From assembly GCA_034770075.1 (NCBI GenBank), contig CM068386.1:78593007-78657006 (forward strand): 64,000 nucleotides of DNA. Direction: 5' to 3'. The notes under the pieces were generated by a model. The model searched no databases. It worked only from the letters and a program-made list of their open reading frames with translations, and was not told the origin of the DNA. Positions 45,963 to 57,868 of the stretch are shown here, one piece after another (positions within the stretch are counted from its first letter, which is position 1; each line of letters starts with the position of its first letter). Both the position numbers and the translations under genes were made by a program. The DNA is from Aralia elata (taxonomy: Eukaryota; Streptophyta; Magnoliopsida; Apiales; Araliaceae).

Positions 45963-48900
45963 TTATTTACTAATGTTAAATACGTTTAGAGGTTGTACGT
46001 CGTCAAACCCATCAGATTCAACATCAATATCATCATCAGATTCAGTCTCTTCCTCATCATCATCGATATCAGATTCGTTGTCATTATCATCTTCAACGAT
46101 AACGTACTCATGCACAACCTCCAAATCGGCTACTTCCTCATCGTCGGGTACGTCAACCACATCATTTGTCATCACATCTTCATCATTTAGCTGCACCTGC
46201 CTAGGATTGCTAACATCTTCTTGCAACGCCTCATCCATCCCCAACATATTTGCACTATCAAATGCACGTGTTTTCGTTGTGACAATTGTATACCAGGGGC
46301 TTCTACTATTTACGACGTTAGGAGCGTAGTACACTTGAGTCGCTTGACTGGCTAACACGAAAACGTCATCAGATTTGAGTTTTGACTTGATATCTAGTGT
46401 GACGATTCTATTACGATCAACTTTAACACCTTTTTCAGTATCAAACCAGCGACACTTAAATGTAACTACCTTATTACCCCCGGGATAATTAAGCACAAGT
46501 ACATCCTCTAGACGTCCATAGTAATTGGACTCAGAATCATTGTAACAGCTTCCCAACACCACAACCCCAGAGTTGACTGATGTGAGTTCATTCAAGTTGT
46601 CGACCTTAAATCTGTACCCATTCACGATACATCCAGGAAAAGAACTAACAACCTTGGAAGGACCACATATGACATCTCTAAAACGCTCAGAAATGTTCTC
46701 TACCTCAACCCTTGTCTGAAACCACTGTTGGAAAGTTGCAGTAGTGAGTGCTTCCAACTGGGCAGCAGTTAAATCCGGGTTAGAAGCATACGCTTCCTCT
46801 TCGATTGAACTGAAAGAATAAAAAAATACTTCAATATATAAGTTGATAACGATTATAAATTATATTAGATGTGACATATAACAATCCATACTTTATGTAT
46901 GACGATACTTCTGGCATATTTAGAAGCACGTATGTGGATACTATCTTCAATTCATTGTCGCTTAAGTAAGCCGTCGTCTCATGGCCAAATGGTTTACTCG
47001 GATATGTGAATACAGCTAACTCATTATCAGCATGAGATTGGGGACCGACAACCTCATTCCTACTTAAACGGTTGTGCTTTGTTGAGACAACATCGTCAAA
47101 ATACAATGAGCAGAAGTTGACAAGCTCTTCCTCCGTATAGCGTTCAGCAATAGAACCCTCAACATGAGCTTTGTTTTTCACTTTCTGCTTTAATCGACGC
47201 ATATACCTACAGATGTTGCATTTTAATATGATTAATATGAAAGATATGAGTATATGCAATTTGTAGATTATATTACCTCTCAAAAGGATACATCCACCGA
47301 TATTGCACCGGACCACCAAGTTTAAGTTCATACGGTAGATGAATAGGCAGATGTTCCATCGAGTCAAAGAACCCTGGGGGGAATATCATTTCGAGCTTGC
47401 AAATGGTAAGCACGATATTGTTCTCCATCTGCTCCACATCACTATACCTTATTACAGTTGAGCATAGATCCCGAAAGAAATTTGAGAGTTTGGTCAATGC
47501 ATCCAACACCTTTCTGGGTAACATCTCACGAAATGCAATTGGCATCAACTTCTGCATAAATACATGACAATCGTGACTTTTGAACCCATTAATCTTTAGC
47601 TGCTCAACATTACTGCAACGAGATATGTTAGAAGCATATCCATCTGGAAGCTTCAACCCACTAACCCACTTGCACACGTCTTCAACTTGTTGCTTAGTAA
47701 GACAGAATTGAGCTTTAGGTTTTGAATTGTTACCGCGAAGCCACAACTCCGGCCTGATGTTCAGTGCCTCTAAGTCTTTTCGGGCATTGTCATTGTCTTT
47801 TGTTTTACCACTCGCATCTAACACGGTGTAAAACAAATTCTCAAAAACATTCTTTTCTGTATACATGACATCAATACAATGACGGACGGAAAGTGTGACC
47901 CAGTACGACAACTCAAACCATATGGGGACGTGTGTCCAATTATGAGTCTTCCCGTAACCAATTGCTCTCAGTGTACTGTGCCCCTTGCCTGGCGGTGGAA
48001 ATGTCAACTCGTTCAGCCAGGTCAAGACCTCGTTGCCCGATAGTCTACCAACAACCCCCTTCTTCTCTGTCTTTCTGTTGAACTGTGTAGACATCTTTCT
48101 GTAGTTGTGATCAACAGGCAAGAATCTACGAGCTGTTCCAAAGAAACTACATTTTCGCCCATGCTGCAACTAATGACCTTGCACATCCCCCATACAGACT
48201 GGACATGACAGCTTCCCGTGAGTCGACCAACCACTAATCATCCCAAGAGTCGGAAAGTCAGTGATAGTCCACAACAAGGCTGCCTTCATCAAAAAATTCT
48301 GCCCAATTGATCTATCATACGTCTGGACCCCCGTCTCCCATAGCATCTTTAGTTCATCGACTAACGGCCTGAGGTACACGTTTATGTCTTTTGTAGGACT
48401 CTTATCACCCGGTATGAGTAAAGTCAAGAACAAATACGGATCCCTCATGAACATTGACGGTGGAAGATTATAAGCTACCATTATGACTGGCCAAACTGAG
48501 TAAGGCTGACTAAAATTATTAAAAGGGCAAAATCCATCCGTAGCCATGCCGAGCCTCACATTTCTAACTTCCTCCGTAAACAGTGGGAAATTTTCATCAA
48601 ATTTCTTCCATTCATCTCCATCTGCAGGGTGTGTCAGTTGACCAGGCACGACGTCTCTTGTTCTATGCCAACTCATATGATGAGCCGTGTGAGACGACAT
48701 GAATAGCCGTTGTAGCCTCGGCGCAAGAGGAAAATACCGTAGGATCTTCTTGGGCACATGTTTCTCCTTCCCCCCACGTTTTGTCACCTTGTACCGAGTG
48801 CAATTACATATAGAACACTGCACCTTATCTCTGTGTGTCCCATAGTATAACATGCAGTCCTGCTCACAAGCATCGATCTTCTGATAACCCATATTCAACC

Positions 48901-49573
48901 CCTTTACCATCTTCTTCACTTCGTAATAGTTCGAGGGCAAAGTGTGATTCTTGGGTAAGAACTCGCTGATAATAGAGAGCAAAGCATTGAAACCCCTCTC
49001 ACTGCAGTCATGCTCATTCTTGAAGTGTAAGAGCTTTGTAACTGCAGATAGCCTGGTGTGCTGATCATTTCCGGGATACAATGGGACCCCCGATTCAGAT
49101 AGCATCTTGTAAAAGGCAGCAGCTGTGTCATTTGGCTCTTGTCGAGCACTACCTGAAGAATGATCGTTTTCAGTCCACTTGATATTGTTAGGCCCATAAG
49201 CATCCACCAACATCTCCACAACATCATAGTCATCGGCGTTTGAATCACTGTGAACTGGTTGGTCTACTGAGTCGGTCAGTTCCCCGTGATGGATCCATAC
49301 AGAATACCCTTCCACAAAACCACGAGAAAATAGGTCGAATTTAATCTCGTTGGCTTTCTTCCATATCAAGTTTTTACACTTGACACACGGGCATCTCATA
49401 TTCCCGTTCGGATCATCAGCATGTTCTATGGCTTTGTCCAGAAAGTAGCACACCCCTTCACGGTAAGCTTCCACTAATCCCCGCCCGTCAATGGGTATCC
49501 TACGGTACATCCAACTCCGGTCGGCTGACATCTTTAACTGAACAAAAGACACATTTAGGTCAGGGATATTCAT
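45963..49573 (-). pseudogene. CACTA TnpD transposase, three exons, one nonsense codon
   Basis: Exons are 49573-47277, 47206-46892 and 46809-45963, with GT-AG introns and matching phases, about 1152 residues. Only one in-frame stop was found (TAG at 48170-48172, codon 468). The N-terminus has the transposase-associated zinc-binding domain (CPCVKCKNLIWKKANEIKFD). The tnp2 domain follows, with MATDGFCPFNNF near residue 345, LIPGDKSPTKDINVYLRPLV and ISGWSTHGKLSCPVC. After the stop come CIDVMYTEKNVFENLFYTVL and a DUF4218 region (INGFKSHDCHVFMQKLMPIA). Exon 3 carries DUF4216 (GSCYNDSESNYYGRLEDVLV) and an acidic tail. The enzyme cuts the element ends. The stop probably inactivates this copy unless read through. 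Confidence 0.92.
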
Positions 49574-49985
49574 TCATGTGGTCCATGCATGAATTATATG
49601 TTCCTAGTATCTCCACTCTACAGGGGTTAGGCTTCTATCCCGTTCCTGGATGCGTCTCCTCACTAGTGTCAACACGTTCAGGACGTTTCTACCTGTTTCA
49701 ATAAAATTTCGGCAGCACCTCCCCATGGTCTCCAAGTACACGAAATAAACTAAGATAAATTAGTCTAAGTATGCACTCGAAGAACATGTAGAGATAACCG
49801 TCGAAAAATCATCAAAACAATTAAAAACGTACTGAACTCATTGACACCGGCCTAAGTGAGAGACATAACATCCAGTCACAGTCCCAAACTGGGGACTATT
49901 CGACATTCACTCCTAATGAGTGAATGTCAAACGAGTTTCTAAGCTCCAAACTATACTACATGCGTATTAATTATATGCAGTTTAT
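49574..49985 (-). other. CACTA TnpD upstream region with two perfect hairpins
   Basis: No coding region. Two consecutive perfect hairpins lie at 49878-49895 (AGTCCC/GGGACT) and 49902-49928 (GACATTCACTC/GAGTGAATGTC, loop CTAAT). It is probably the 5' untranslated or first-intron region of the minus-strand transcript. Confidence 0.6.
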
Positions 49986-49995
49986 TGTAATTGTG

Positions 49996-51035
49996 GAAAA
50001 CTAAGCAAATGCTACTTAGTTTATTTTTCCAATGATAAACTAAGTAAGTGCTACTCAGTTTATGATAAATATTATTTGAATATGAGGACTATTAATTATT
50101 CGTCATTCATTCATAATCGTCAAATAAACACTTTTTCAGTTTATTTTAATTTTGAAAAACTAAGCAAATGCTACTTAGCCTATTTCAATTATTTTGTGTT
50201 ACTTTAGTAAGCAATAATTTTTTTTAATGTATTTTACTTTATTTTATTTAATTTAATATTATTTTATTTTATCCAATTAATTTTATTTTATTCTAATTTA
50301 TTATTATTTTTAATTTAATTTAATTTTATTTTGTATTATATTTTATTATATAATTTATTAAATAAATTTAAATTAAATTAATTTTATTTTAATTTATTAA
50401 AATAAATTATATTTATTTTAGTTTATTATTATTATTTTATATTATTTTATTTTATAGTTTATTATATAATATTTTATAATTTATTAAATTTACTTTATTA
50501 AAATAAATTAAATTTATTTTAATTTATTATAATTTTATTTTATTTTATAGTTTATTATGTAATATTTTATAATTTAATAAATTTACTTTATTTAAATTAA
50601 ATATAATTTATTTTAATTTATTAAAATCAATTATATTTATATGAATTTATTAATATTATTATTATTATTTTATTTTATAGTTTATTATATAAATTATATT
50701 TATTTTAATTTATTGTTTTATTTTATTTTAATTTATTTTATATTATATTGTTTTATTTTTTTCATTTATTTTATATTATTTATATCATCTTATATTATAT
50801 TATATTATTTAATTTAAGTTACTTTAATTTATTTTAATTTTATTAATTTATTTTATTTAAGTTACTTCGTTTTAGGAGTACCAAACTAAGTAGTAAATGG
50901 TACTTAGTTTTTATACTATATTATTTTAATCCTATTTCTTACATTATATTTACTATAATAGTTATTTATGTTGTAGTTAATTATATTTTTTTTATTTTAG
51001 TGGTAGTCAATTAAGTAAGTGCTACTTAATTGTGT
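49996..51035. repeat. five CTAAG hairpin repeats around an AT-rich tract
   Basis: Copies of the hairpin motif AACTAAG-(CAAATGCTA)-CTTAGTT lie at about 49998-50025, 50033-50063, 50155-50183, 50883-50913 and 51007-51033, three before and two after an AT-only tract. In the last copy the stem is CAATTAAG/CTTAATTG, so pairing is kept although the sequence differs. Confidence 0.75.
50210..50870. repeat. AT-only low-complexity tract in CACTA
   Basis: About 660 bp is almost free of G and C, built from TTTATTTTAATTTATTA-like words. It could be a matrix-attachment-like or easily melted region. No gene is present. Confidence 0.85.
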
Positions 51036-51229
51036 AGTTTAGTTTATTTTAGTGGCAAACTATTTAAGTCTTTGCCTTTTATAGTTAAGTATTGATTTAG
51101 TTATTACCTTGTATAATTCCCGCGGAAATTTTCGTCAGAAATTCCGTCGGAAATAATTCTACAACTACACAATTGAACAAATTGAACCCCAATTTCAGCA
51201 ATTCTAACTATTAACATTCACAGTATGCA

Positions 51230-51545
51230 TCAACTCAATATTCAGTATATACATCAATGACTTCCAATTCACAGTATGCATCAACTCAATATTCAGTATA
51301 TACACTAATACAAAATTCTCAAAAAAATATTCTCAATTTCATAGCAGCACCAATTTCAGTTTCTCGACAATATGAAAATTCCCAATACCAGATTCTACAG
51401 ATTCAACAATATGAATTATTGAAAATACCCAATACAAGATTCTACAGATTCAACAATATGAATCAATATAACTATACAAATTAATTCCCAATACCAGATT
51501 CTACAGATTCAACAATATGAATCAATATAACTATACAAATTAATT
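51230..51545 (+). repeat. short tandem duplications in CACTA right region
   Basis: CAGTATGCATCAACTCAATA recurs at 51221 and 51271, and a unit with CCCAATACCAGATTCTACAG and ATTCAACAATATGAAT recurs about every 60 bp at 51380-51545. There is no coding domain in the open frame across it. Confidence 0.75.
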
Positions 51546-51879
51546 ATACAACATTCAATCAATAACAAATTTTAATTTAACCAAAATTAACCCTAACTAT
51601 TAAATGATTTCAAGTTACTTACCTTAAGGGAGAGTACTGATATATATATAGAGAGATGAAGCGGTGAGAGGTGGTGGCGACAACCTGCTCCCGCCAGCGA
51701 CGCTACTCCAGCGACAACAAGCTCCGGCGGCGTGGCTGTCGCGGCGTGGTCCGACGAGCGGCGTGAGAGAGATAGTGATCGAGAGATTGAGAGGCTGAGG
51801 AGAAAATAAGAGAGGAAAAAAATTGAGAGAGAGACTGATATGAGACGGCGGCTGAAAGTGATTTAGGTTTTATAAGTTA

Positions 51880-52159
51880 TTTCCGACGGAACTTCCGTCG
51901 GAAATAATTCCGTCGGAATTAGCCAGTTTCGACGGGTATTCCCTCGGAAATAACAATAGGTCCGTCGAAAATAGGGTTCGCGCTGGCGGGAAAATTGGCG
52001 CCAAAGCAAGGCTTCTATGTTCGACGGAATTCCGTCGTAATTAGATTATTTACGAGGGACTTATCACCGACGGAATAATCCGTCGAAATTACTCTATAGT
52101 CGACGGAACATATTCCGTCGAAATTAATTCCGTCGAGTTTAAAGATTTTTGTTGTAGTG
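51880..52159. repeat. CACTA right end and subterminal repeats
   Basis: Direct and inverted copies of TTCCGACGGAA or TTCCGTCGGAAATAA run up to the terminal inverted repeat. An isolated copy also lies at 51120-51155. It pairs with the left subterminal block. Confidence 0.9.
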
Positions 52160-52162
52160 TGT

Positions 52163-53859
52163 TGTTATATTAAACGTGATAAACCCATAGTTTTGAGCAA
52201 TGCTTTTAGAATCATGATGGGGATCATGCTAATGAGATCTAAATTCTAGATAGCTCACAAACTAAAATCGTTCCTAATCGTTGGATTACTAAAAAGGGGA
52301 TTAGTGAATCCGAATAGATTAGTACATACGTTGCTTGCTCTTATGAAGAGGATGATTAATCTCATAATCATTTGTGTGGAGACACTAAAGCAAGTATGTA
52401 GGTGTTTATTAGAGAATAAGTTCACTAAACGTGGCTCGCTAAGAAATACCTAATGGAGTTTTACTCGCATGTCAAAAGGAATTCCTCTAGTGCTAGTAGT
52501 ACAAGTGATCCTTGGACTTGAAATCATCATAATATCTTGTGTATGATAAGTTATACTTTGACACGTCCCTTAAGACCTTTAGGGTATATTAAAGGGTATG
52601 ATTGGGTATAATAAGTTATACATGGAGATATGTGAATAATCAACAAAGAATCTACCACTTCTAGTAAAAGGAGAGAATGTTCTATGTGATTCGATAAATG
52701 ACGAATCAGAAGTCTTTGGCTAAAGCAGAATAAAATTAGAAAGGAGTTTCTAATTTGCATTAATCAGAGTTGTGCATTTGAGAATCGAAATACATATAAT
52801 TAAATAAAATAAGACTTGACAGTAATTCCATGTCTTATATTTAATTGGGACATTGTATGGTAGAAGGATTGAATTGTACGGTAACTATGCACTGAAAGGT
52901 TCTTTTGTGATTAATGTTGAAATCTATATTATCTAGAAAGTCATTGATCGCTAAAGGGGCTTACCCTTATTGTAGAATAAATATTATTTATTTAAATAAA
53001 TTAAATAGTTTAATTTATTTATTTAAATAAGATTAGAATTGTTCTAATTGATTTATTCACAACCGGTTTAATATGGAGAACCTAAAGGGTCACACCGCAA
53101 AAGAAAAATATTTGTTTAAGAAGTAAATGGCATAATTATAATAATAAGTTAAGTGTATTTAATTTAATCTATGGAGATAGAATAAATTAAATAGCTTAAT
53201 ATTTATTATTTAATATTTTAGAAATATTAAATATAAATTAATAAGAGGAGTCGTATTATTATTATTACTATTATTATTATTTAGTTCCTAAAAGGATTTG
53301 AGAATTAATTAATAAAAGTACTCTAAAAAATTCCTAATTGGATTAGGAGTTTAATTAATTAAAGGAGTTTAATTAAAATAAAAACCCTAATCCTAAATAG
53401 TTTAGGAGGGTTCCCTATATCTATAAATAAGAGGAGTCTTATCATGATTTAGGGTTAGACGGTTACACACTCTTGCATTAGATTGTGGAGAGTACTTACA
53501 ATTTCTATAAAGATAGAAACTAGGGTTTTGCCAACACCCATCTTCTTGAACAACTATTATTCCTTGGTGGATCACCTCTAGAGGCCAAACACTTAGGTGG
53601 CTAACGTTGATCAAAGGAAGGAATTTAATCGGTGGAATTCAAGGAGAACGCAAAGGAATTTGAGGTGAACTTGTACCTGAGGAAGCTTTGATTCACAAGG
53701 GTATAATTCTATATCTCTATCTCTTTTGTTTAAGTGATAATTAATCACAAGGATGATCATGGTAATGGTTTGTATGAAAAATTTTAAAATCTGTTTTATT
53801 GCGCTTCCGCACTATTTATATAATTTGATTTCATGTTCGCGATATATACAAACATAACA
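52163..53859 (+). repeat. copia B 5' LTR, right part
   Basis: It resumes TGTTATATTAAACG after the CACTA target duplication and ends CATAACA. The TATA box TATAAATA is at 53422-53429. It closely matches the copia A LTRs. Confidence 0.93.
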
Positions 53860-53860
53860 G

Positions 53861-53872
53861 TGGTATCAGAGC
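53861..53872 (+). promoter_or_regulatory. primer binding site of copia B
   Basis: TGGTATCAGAGC is a perfect match to the usual methionine tRNA primer site of plant copia elements. Confidence 0.9.
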
Positions 53873-53974
53873 CTAACCTTGTGCTAATTATCGATTATGA
53901 TGATTCCATGTATGTATGGATATGCGATTGGATCGATTTTCTGGGCAAAGAAAAAAAATTTCGAACTCTGCTAC

Positions 53975-54098
53975 GCAGCGCGGTCGTGCTGCTTCAAGTT
54001 CATTCTGGAGCGCGGCCACGCCCGAACCCAGAAATCGTTTCTGGGGGTACAGCGCGGCCGCGCCGCTCCTAGTTCATTTTGGAGCGCGGCCGCACCGG
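53975..54098 (+). repeat. GC-palindrome module in copia B leader
   Basis: Four motifs lie at about 53978 (GCGCGGTCGTGC), 54010 (GCGCGGCCACGC), 54052 (GCGCGGCCGCGC) and 54084 (GCGCGGCCGCAC). It has one more copy than copia A. Departures from the core are C-to-T or G-to-A changes at CpG. It starts 114 bp after the primer site start. Confidence 0.9.
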
Positions 54099-54229
54099 TC
54101 TGCAGATTTCGAAAAATTTTTATTTTGATTTTATTTATTTTCAATTAAGATAAAAGGTTTATTTTGAATTGGAATATAATTAAAATTAAAAGTTTTATTT
54201 TATTTTGGAATATGATTTCATGTTTCCTA

Positions 54230-54518
54230 GAATAAAGGAGTTTATTCACATATGGAATAGGATTCCATGTTTCCTTTAAAAAAATAAAGATGTTTATTTT
54301 GATAAGGAATAGGATTTAACATATTTTATTTTCCAAGGAATTTTAAGTTAAAATAAAGGAGTTTATTTTGAACTTGAAATTAGTTTCCATGTTAATTAAA
54401 ATAAAGGAGTTTATTTTGATTTGGAATTTGATTAAAAATAAAGGAGTTTATTTTTATTCAAAATTGGATAAAATAAAATAAAGAAGTTTATTTTGATTAA
54501 AATAAAGGAGTTTATTTT
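54230..54518 (+). repeat. array of seven GGAG-type hairpins, copia B leader
   Basis: Perfect stems with four-base loops lie at 54230-54247, 54281-54300, 54350-54369, 54398-54417, 54434-54455, 54475-54494 and 54499-54518. Loops in order are GGAG, GATG, GGAG, GGAG, GGAG, GAAG and GGAG. Stems are 7-9 bp. Confidence 0.82.
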
Positions 54519-55292
54519 TGTTTCAAAATTGGATTTCTAGTAAACTTTTAATTGCCCATTAAATGATATCAATGCATATATGGAATGGTTTTATTATTCA
54601 TGAGATGAATGTTATTTATTGATACATATGGAGATATGTATGATAATAAATAGGGATTGATTATGGACTACTGACCAATGTGTGATTGGATTTATTTTAG
54701 TGGATGCTTGAATGAATGGGCTTTTATAAATGGGGTCTGCGTACCTCGTCTTCTCTAGTTTTTCTTGATGAAAATTCTATCTTCCTCCTATGTACCTCCC
54801 CTTGACTGCTGATCAAGGTTTCTATTTATTGTAAATAGTTTATGTAATAGGTTTAGTTAGAATTAATTGAAGAATTGGAGACAAAGGAGCAAGGAACGCT
54901 TGAAGACCCGTTTGTAATGGAGCCCGGGTTTAAATGTAATAGTTATATTTAAATTTAATTCTTACACTCTAGGTTTGACCTTTTGGTTCACTTGGTGGCT
55001 CTAGTGAACCAAACTAGAATAAAAGTCTATAATCAATCCAGATAGAATATAGTATTCTATATGTGCATGCTTACTATATATATATTATATATTATACAAC
55101 ATGCTTCGCATGTCAAATAATATGACGTGTATTTTATATATATATGTGCATGCGCGCTAAACAAGATGAGACTAATAATAACAAACTCCTCAAAGAAATC
55201 ATATTAAGTCCTAAGCGTTCAAAGATATTCGGAATATCGAACGTCGCCTTCTAGCATGGTAAAGCAATAGAGTGTTAAATATTTAATATGAG

Positions 55293-55588
55293 TTTGTTGT
55301 GCACACACAAGGCGAGTATTAAATATTTAAGATGTTGTTTTATCACATTTGATGCTTATTAAGGAATTGAACATTACTGCTTTGTTGTGCACACACAAGG
55401 GCGGTCTTTTTCTCTTCACATATATGGAAATGCTAGGTTGGACTTAAATTAGATTATTTTAGTTCGGATGTGCACACACTTGACCATTATAATCTAAGAG
55501 GCAAAATACAAGGAGTTACATAGTGATGTAATTGACAATAGTTGTCTACCTATTTATTTATATATAGTTTGTTGTGCACACACAAGGC
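55293..55588 (+). repeat. four TTGTG-CACA-CACAA hairpins, copia B leader
   Basis: Copies at 55293-55313, 55381-55402, 55466-55482 (short form) and 55567-55588 have the same spacing as in copia A but loop CACA in every copy. Confidence 0.82.
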
Positions 55589-55774
55589 TATATACATTTG
55601 AAATGGGATCCTTATTCTCTCTAGCAAATCTTTAATTAGATTTGCCGAACTATATAATGAGGGTAATATAGTTTGATGAAAAAGTGAGAGATACCAATTT
55701 AAAATAAAGACCTAATTTATTTTGATAATTAATGTATGCTAAAATGTTGTCTATTTCATTTACAGAATTTTACA

Positions 55775-55980
55775 ATGTCTAATTTACTATCACTGCGGAG
55801 CATATTAGATGCTAATTAACTGGACCAAATAACACGGACTAGTTAAGGAATTTGAGAATAGTTCTCAAGGCTGAAAAGCTATCTGATGTCCTTAATACGC
55901 CTATCCCTGCAATGGTTGCAGACAATGCCTCTGAGGAAGAGATTGCTACTTTTAGAAAGTGGCAAGATAATACACAGTTG
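55775..55980 (+). pseudogene. copia B gag, N-terminal fragment
   Basis: The ATG at 55775 starts MSNLLSLRSILDAN and the text follows copia A and C gag, but stops follow shortly (TAACTGG after DAN). It is cut at 55980 by copia C. Copia A continues the same text (ACTCAATGCATCATG) where B is interrupted. Confidence 0.85.
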
Positions 55981-55981
55981 G

Positions 55982-57854
55982 TGTAAGTTTGCAGAATCAC
56001 AATCTAATTATAATACGCAATGGAAAATGGAAATTAAAAATTTTGCAACTTAACCATGAATCACCTTATGCATAGCTATTAATTGAAGAAGAATAACAAG
56101 AGAAAATACCTTTGATGACTCAACTCTTGAACCGCTACAAGATCTACTCCTCTCTTGATTTCTTCAAGCTTCTCCAATCTACAATTGTTTGTTGATTTCT
56201 TCAAGCTCCTCCAATCTTTGTTCCTTGAATTAAACACTAGCTACAAAGTGTATGTAGCACTCTAGAGGTAATCCACCAAGAATGATTATACAAGAAACAA
56301 TATTTGATTTCCTAGAAATCTTGGATGGCTAATCCAATTAAATCTTTTATTCCTAACTCTTAAGAATAATAAGAACTCTTCATCAAGAACTCTTTCATTA
56401 AATGGAGGCTAGCACTTCTCTAAGTGCAATAAATGCTAGGTTAGATGAATTAGGAAAACCCTAATTCAATTACTATACTACCAAGAATAATACTTACATA
56501 ATATGTAAGTAACATTATTCTCCTAACCCACATGTTTTGCATTTAAGCAACTAACACATGTTATTAGCTTAGCCCACCTTTTGCATTTAATTTAAATGAT
56601 ATTTACATTTCATTTAAATTAATTCTTAATCTAATTAAGAATTAAATGATAATAATAATAAGATTTCTCTTATTAATTTATAATTCAATATTTCTCCAAA
56701 TATATCATTATAAATATTAAGCATTTCAATTTATTCAACTAATAAATTAAATACTTAATTTATTATCATTAAGCCAATTTCTTCTAATATAATATTATTC
56801 TTTTTGCGGTGTGACCCTTTAGGTTCAATATTATGCCGGTAGTAGAATAAATAAATTAGAACAATTCTAATATTATTTATAATGAATTAAACTCCTTTAA
56901 TTCAAACATAAATAAATAATATTTATTCTACATCATGAGGGACACCTTACGATAATGTATCATGACTATCCGAATAATATGAAATCAATGTTTAATCACA
57001 TAGAACCTATTCAGTAGTAGTTACCGTACAATTCAATCCTTCTACCATACAATGTCCCGATTAAATATAAGACATGGAATTACTGACAAGTCTTATTTTA
57101 TTTAATCATATGCATTTCGATTTAAAAATGCACAACTCCGATTAATGTAAATTAGAAACTCCTTTCTAATTTTCATTCAACCCTGGCCAGGGATTTCTGA
57201 GTTGTCATTTATCAAATCGCATAGGACATTCTCTCCCTTTATCAGAAGTGGTAGATCCTTTGTCGATCATTCACCTACCTCCGTGTATACTTTATTATAC
57301 CCGTACATACCCTATGACATACCCTAAGGTATTAAGGAATATGACAAAGTATAACTTAACATACACAAGGTACTATGATGATCTCAAGTCCAAGGATCAC
57401 TTGTACAACTATCACTTAAGAACTTCCCTATTGACAGGTGAATAAAACTCCATTAGGGTTCTTTAAGCGAGTCACGTTCAGTGAACTTATTCTCTAATAA
57501 GCACCTACATACTTGCTTTAGTGTCTTCACACAAATGATTATGAGATCAATCATTATCTTCTAAAGATCAAGCATAGTATGTACTAATCTATCCGGATCA
57601 ATAATCCCAATATTAGTGATCCAACGATTAGGAACATTTTAGTTTTGAGCTTTCTTGAATTTAGATCTCACTAGCATGATCTTATCATGATTCTAAAAAC
57701 ATTGCTCAAAAACTATGGGTTCATCACATTTATTAATTCAACCAATTAACATGGATAAAATATGCCTTTTATTCTATTATTAATATTTGAATAAGATTAC
57801 AAAGTAAATGCTTATTACATCAAATATAATTGGCTTGAGGGCATATTACTTTCA
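55982..57854 (-). repeat. 3' LTR of copia C
   Basis: On the minus strand it runs TGAAAGTAATATGC to CTTACA, 1873 bp. The first 18 bases match the copy at 63608 exactly, and only one difference was seen in the shared first 60. Internal blocks such as GCGGTGTGACCCTTTAGGTT match the complement of the copia A LTR. Confidence 0.93.
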
Positions 57855-57867
57855 ATCTCCCACTTGC
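57855..57867 (-). promoter_or_regulatory. polypurine tract of copia C
   Basis: The minus strand reads GCAAGTGGGAGAT directly before the LTR and overlaps the sequence just after the pol stop. The same tract occurs in copia A at 21742-21754. Confidence 0.8.
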
Positions 57868-57868
57868 A

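Larger units (their letters stand above)
43151..52159 (-). mobile_element. CACTA (CMC/EnSpm) DNA transposon, 9.0 kb
   Basis: The ends are CACTACAAAAAAAA on the left and the complement of CACTACAACAAAAA on the right. The target duplication is TGT (43148-43150 and 52160-52162), the 3 bp size of this superfamily, and excision in silico restores the LTR text of copia A. Both ends carry many TTCCGTCGGAAAT subterminal repeats. It holds a TnpA-like gene (43900-45893) and a TnpD transposase gene (45963-49573), both minus strand. It is the best preserved element in the window. Confidence 0.97.
43048..55980 (+). mobile_element. copia element B (5' part), with CACTA insertion
   Basis: The 5' LTR is split into 43048-43150 and 52163-53859 by a CACTA element. 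The primer site, leader and gag start follow to 55980, where copia C interrupts. The LTR and leader match copia A closely. It interrupts chromovirus G2. Its remaining gag-pol and 3' LTR lie beyond the window. Confidence 0.92.

Noticed and set aside
45973..46329. Plus-strand frame of 118 codons, serine-rich
   Set aside because: It is the antisense shadow of the acidic tail and DUF4216 part of the TnpD last exon.
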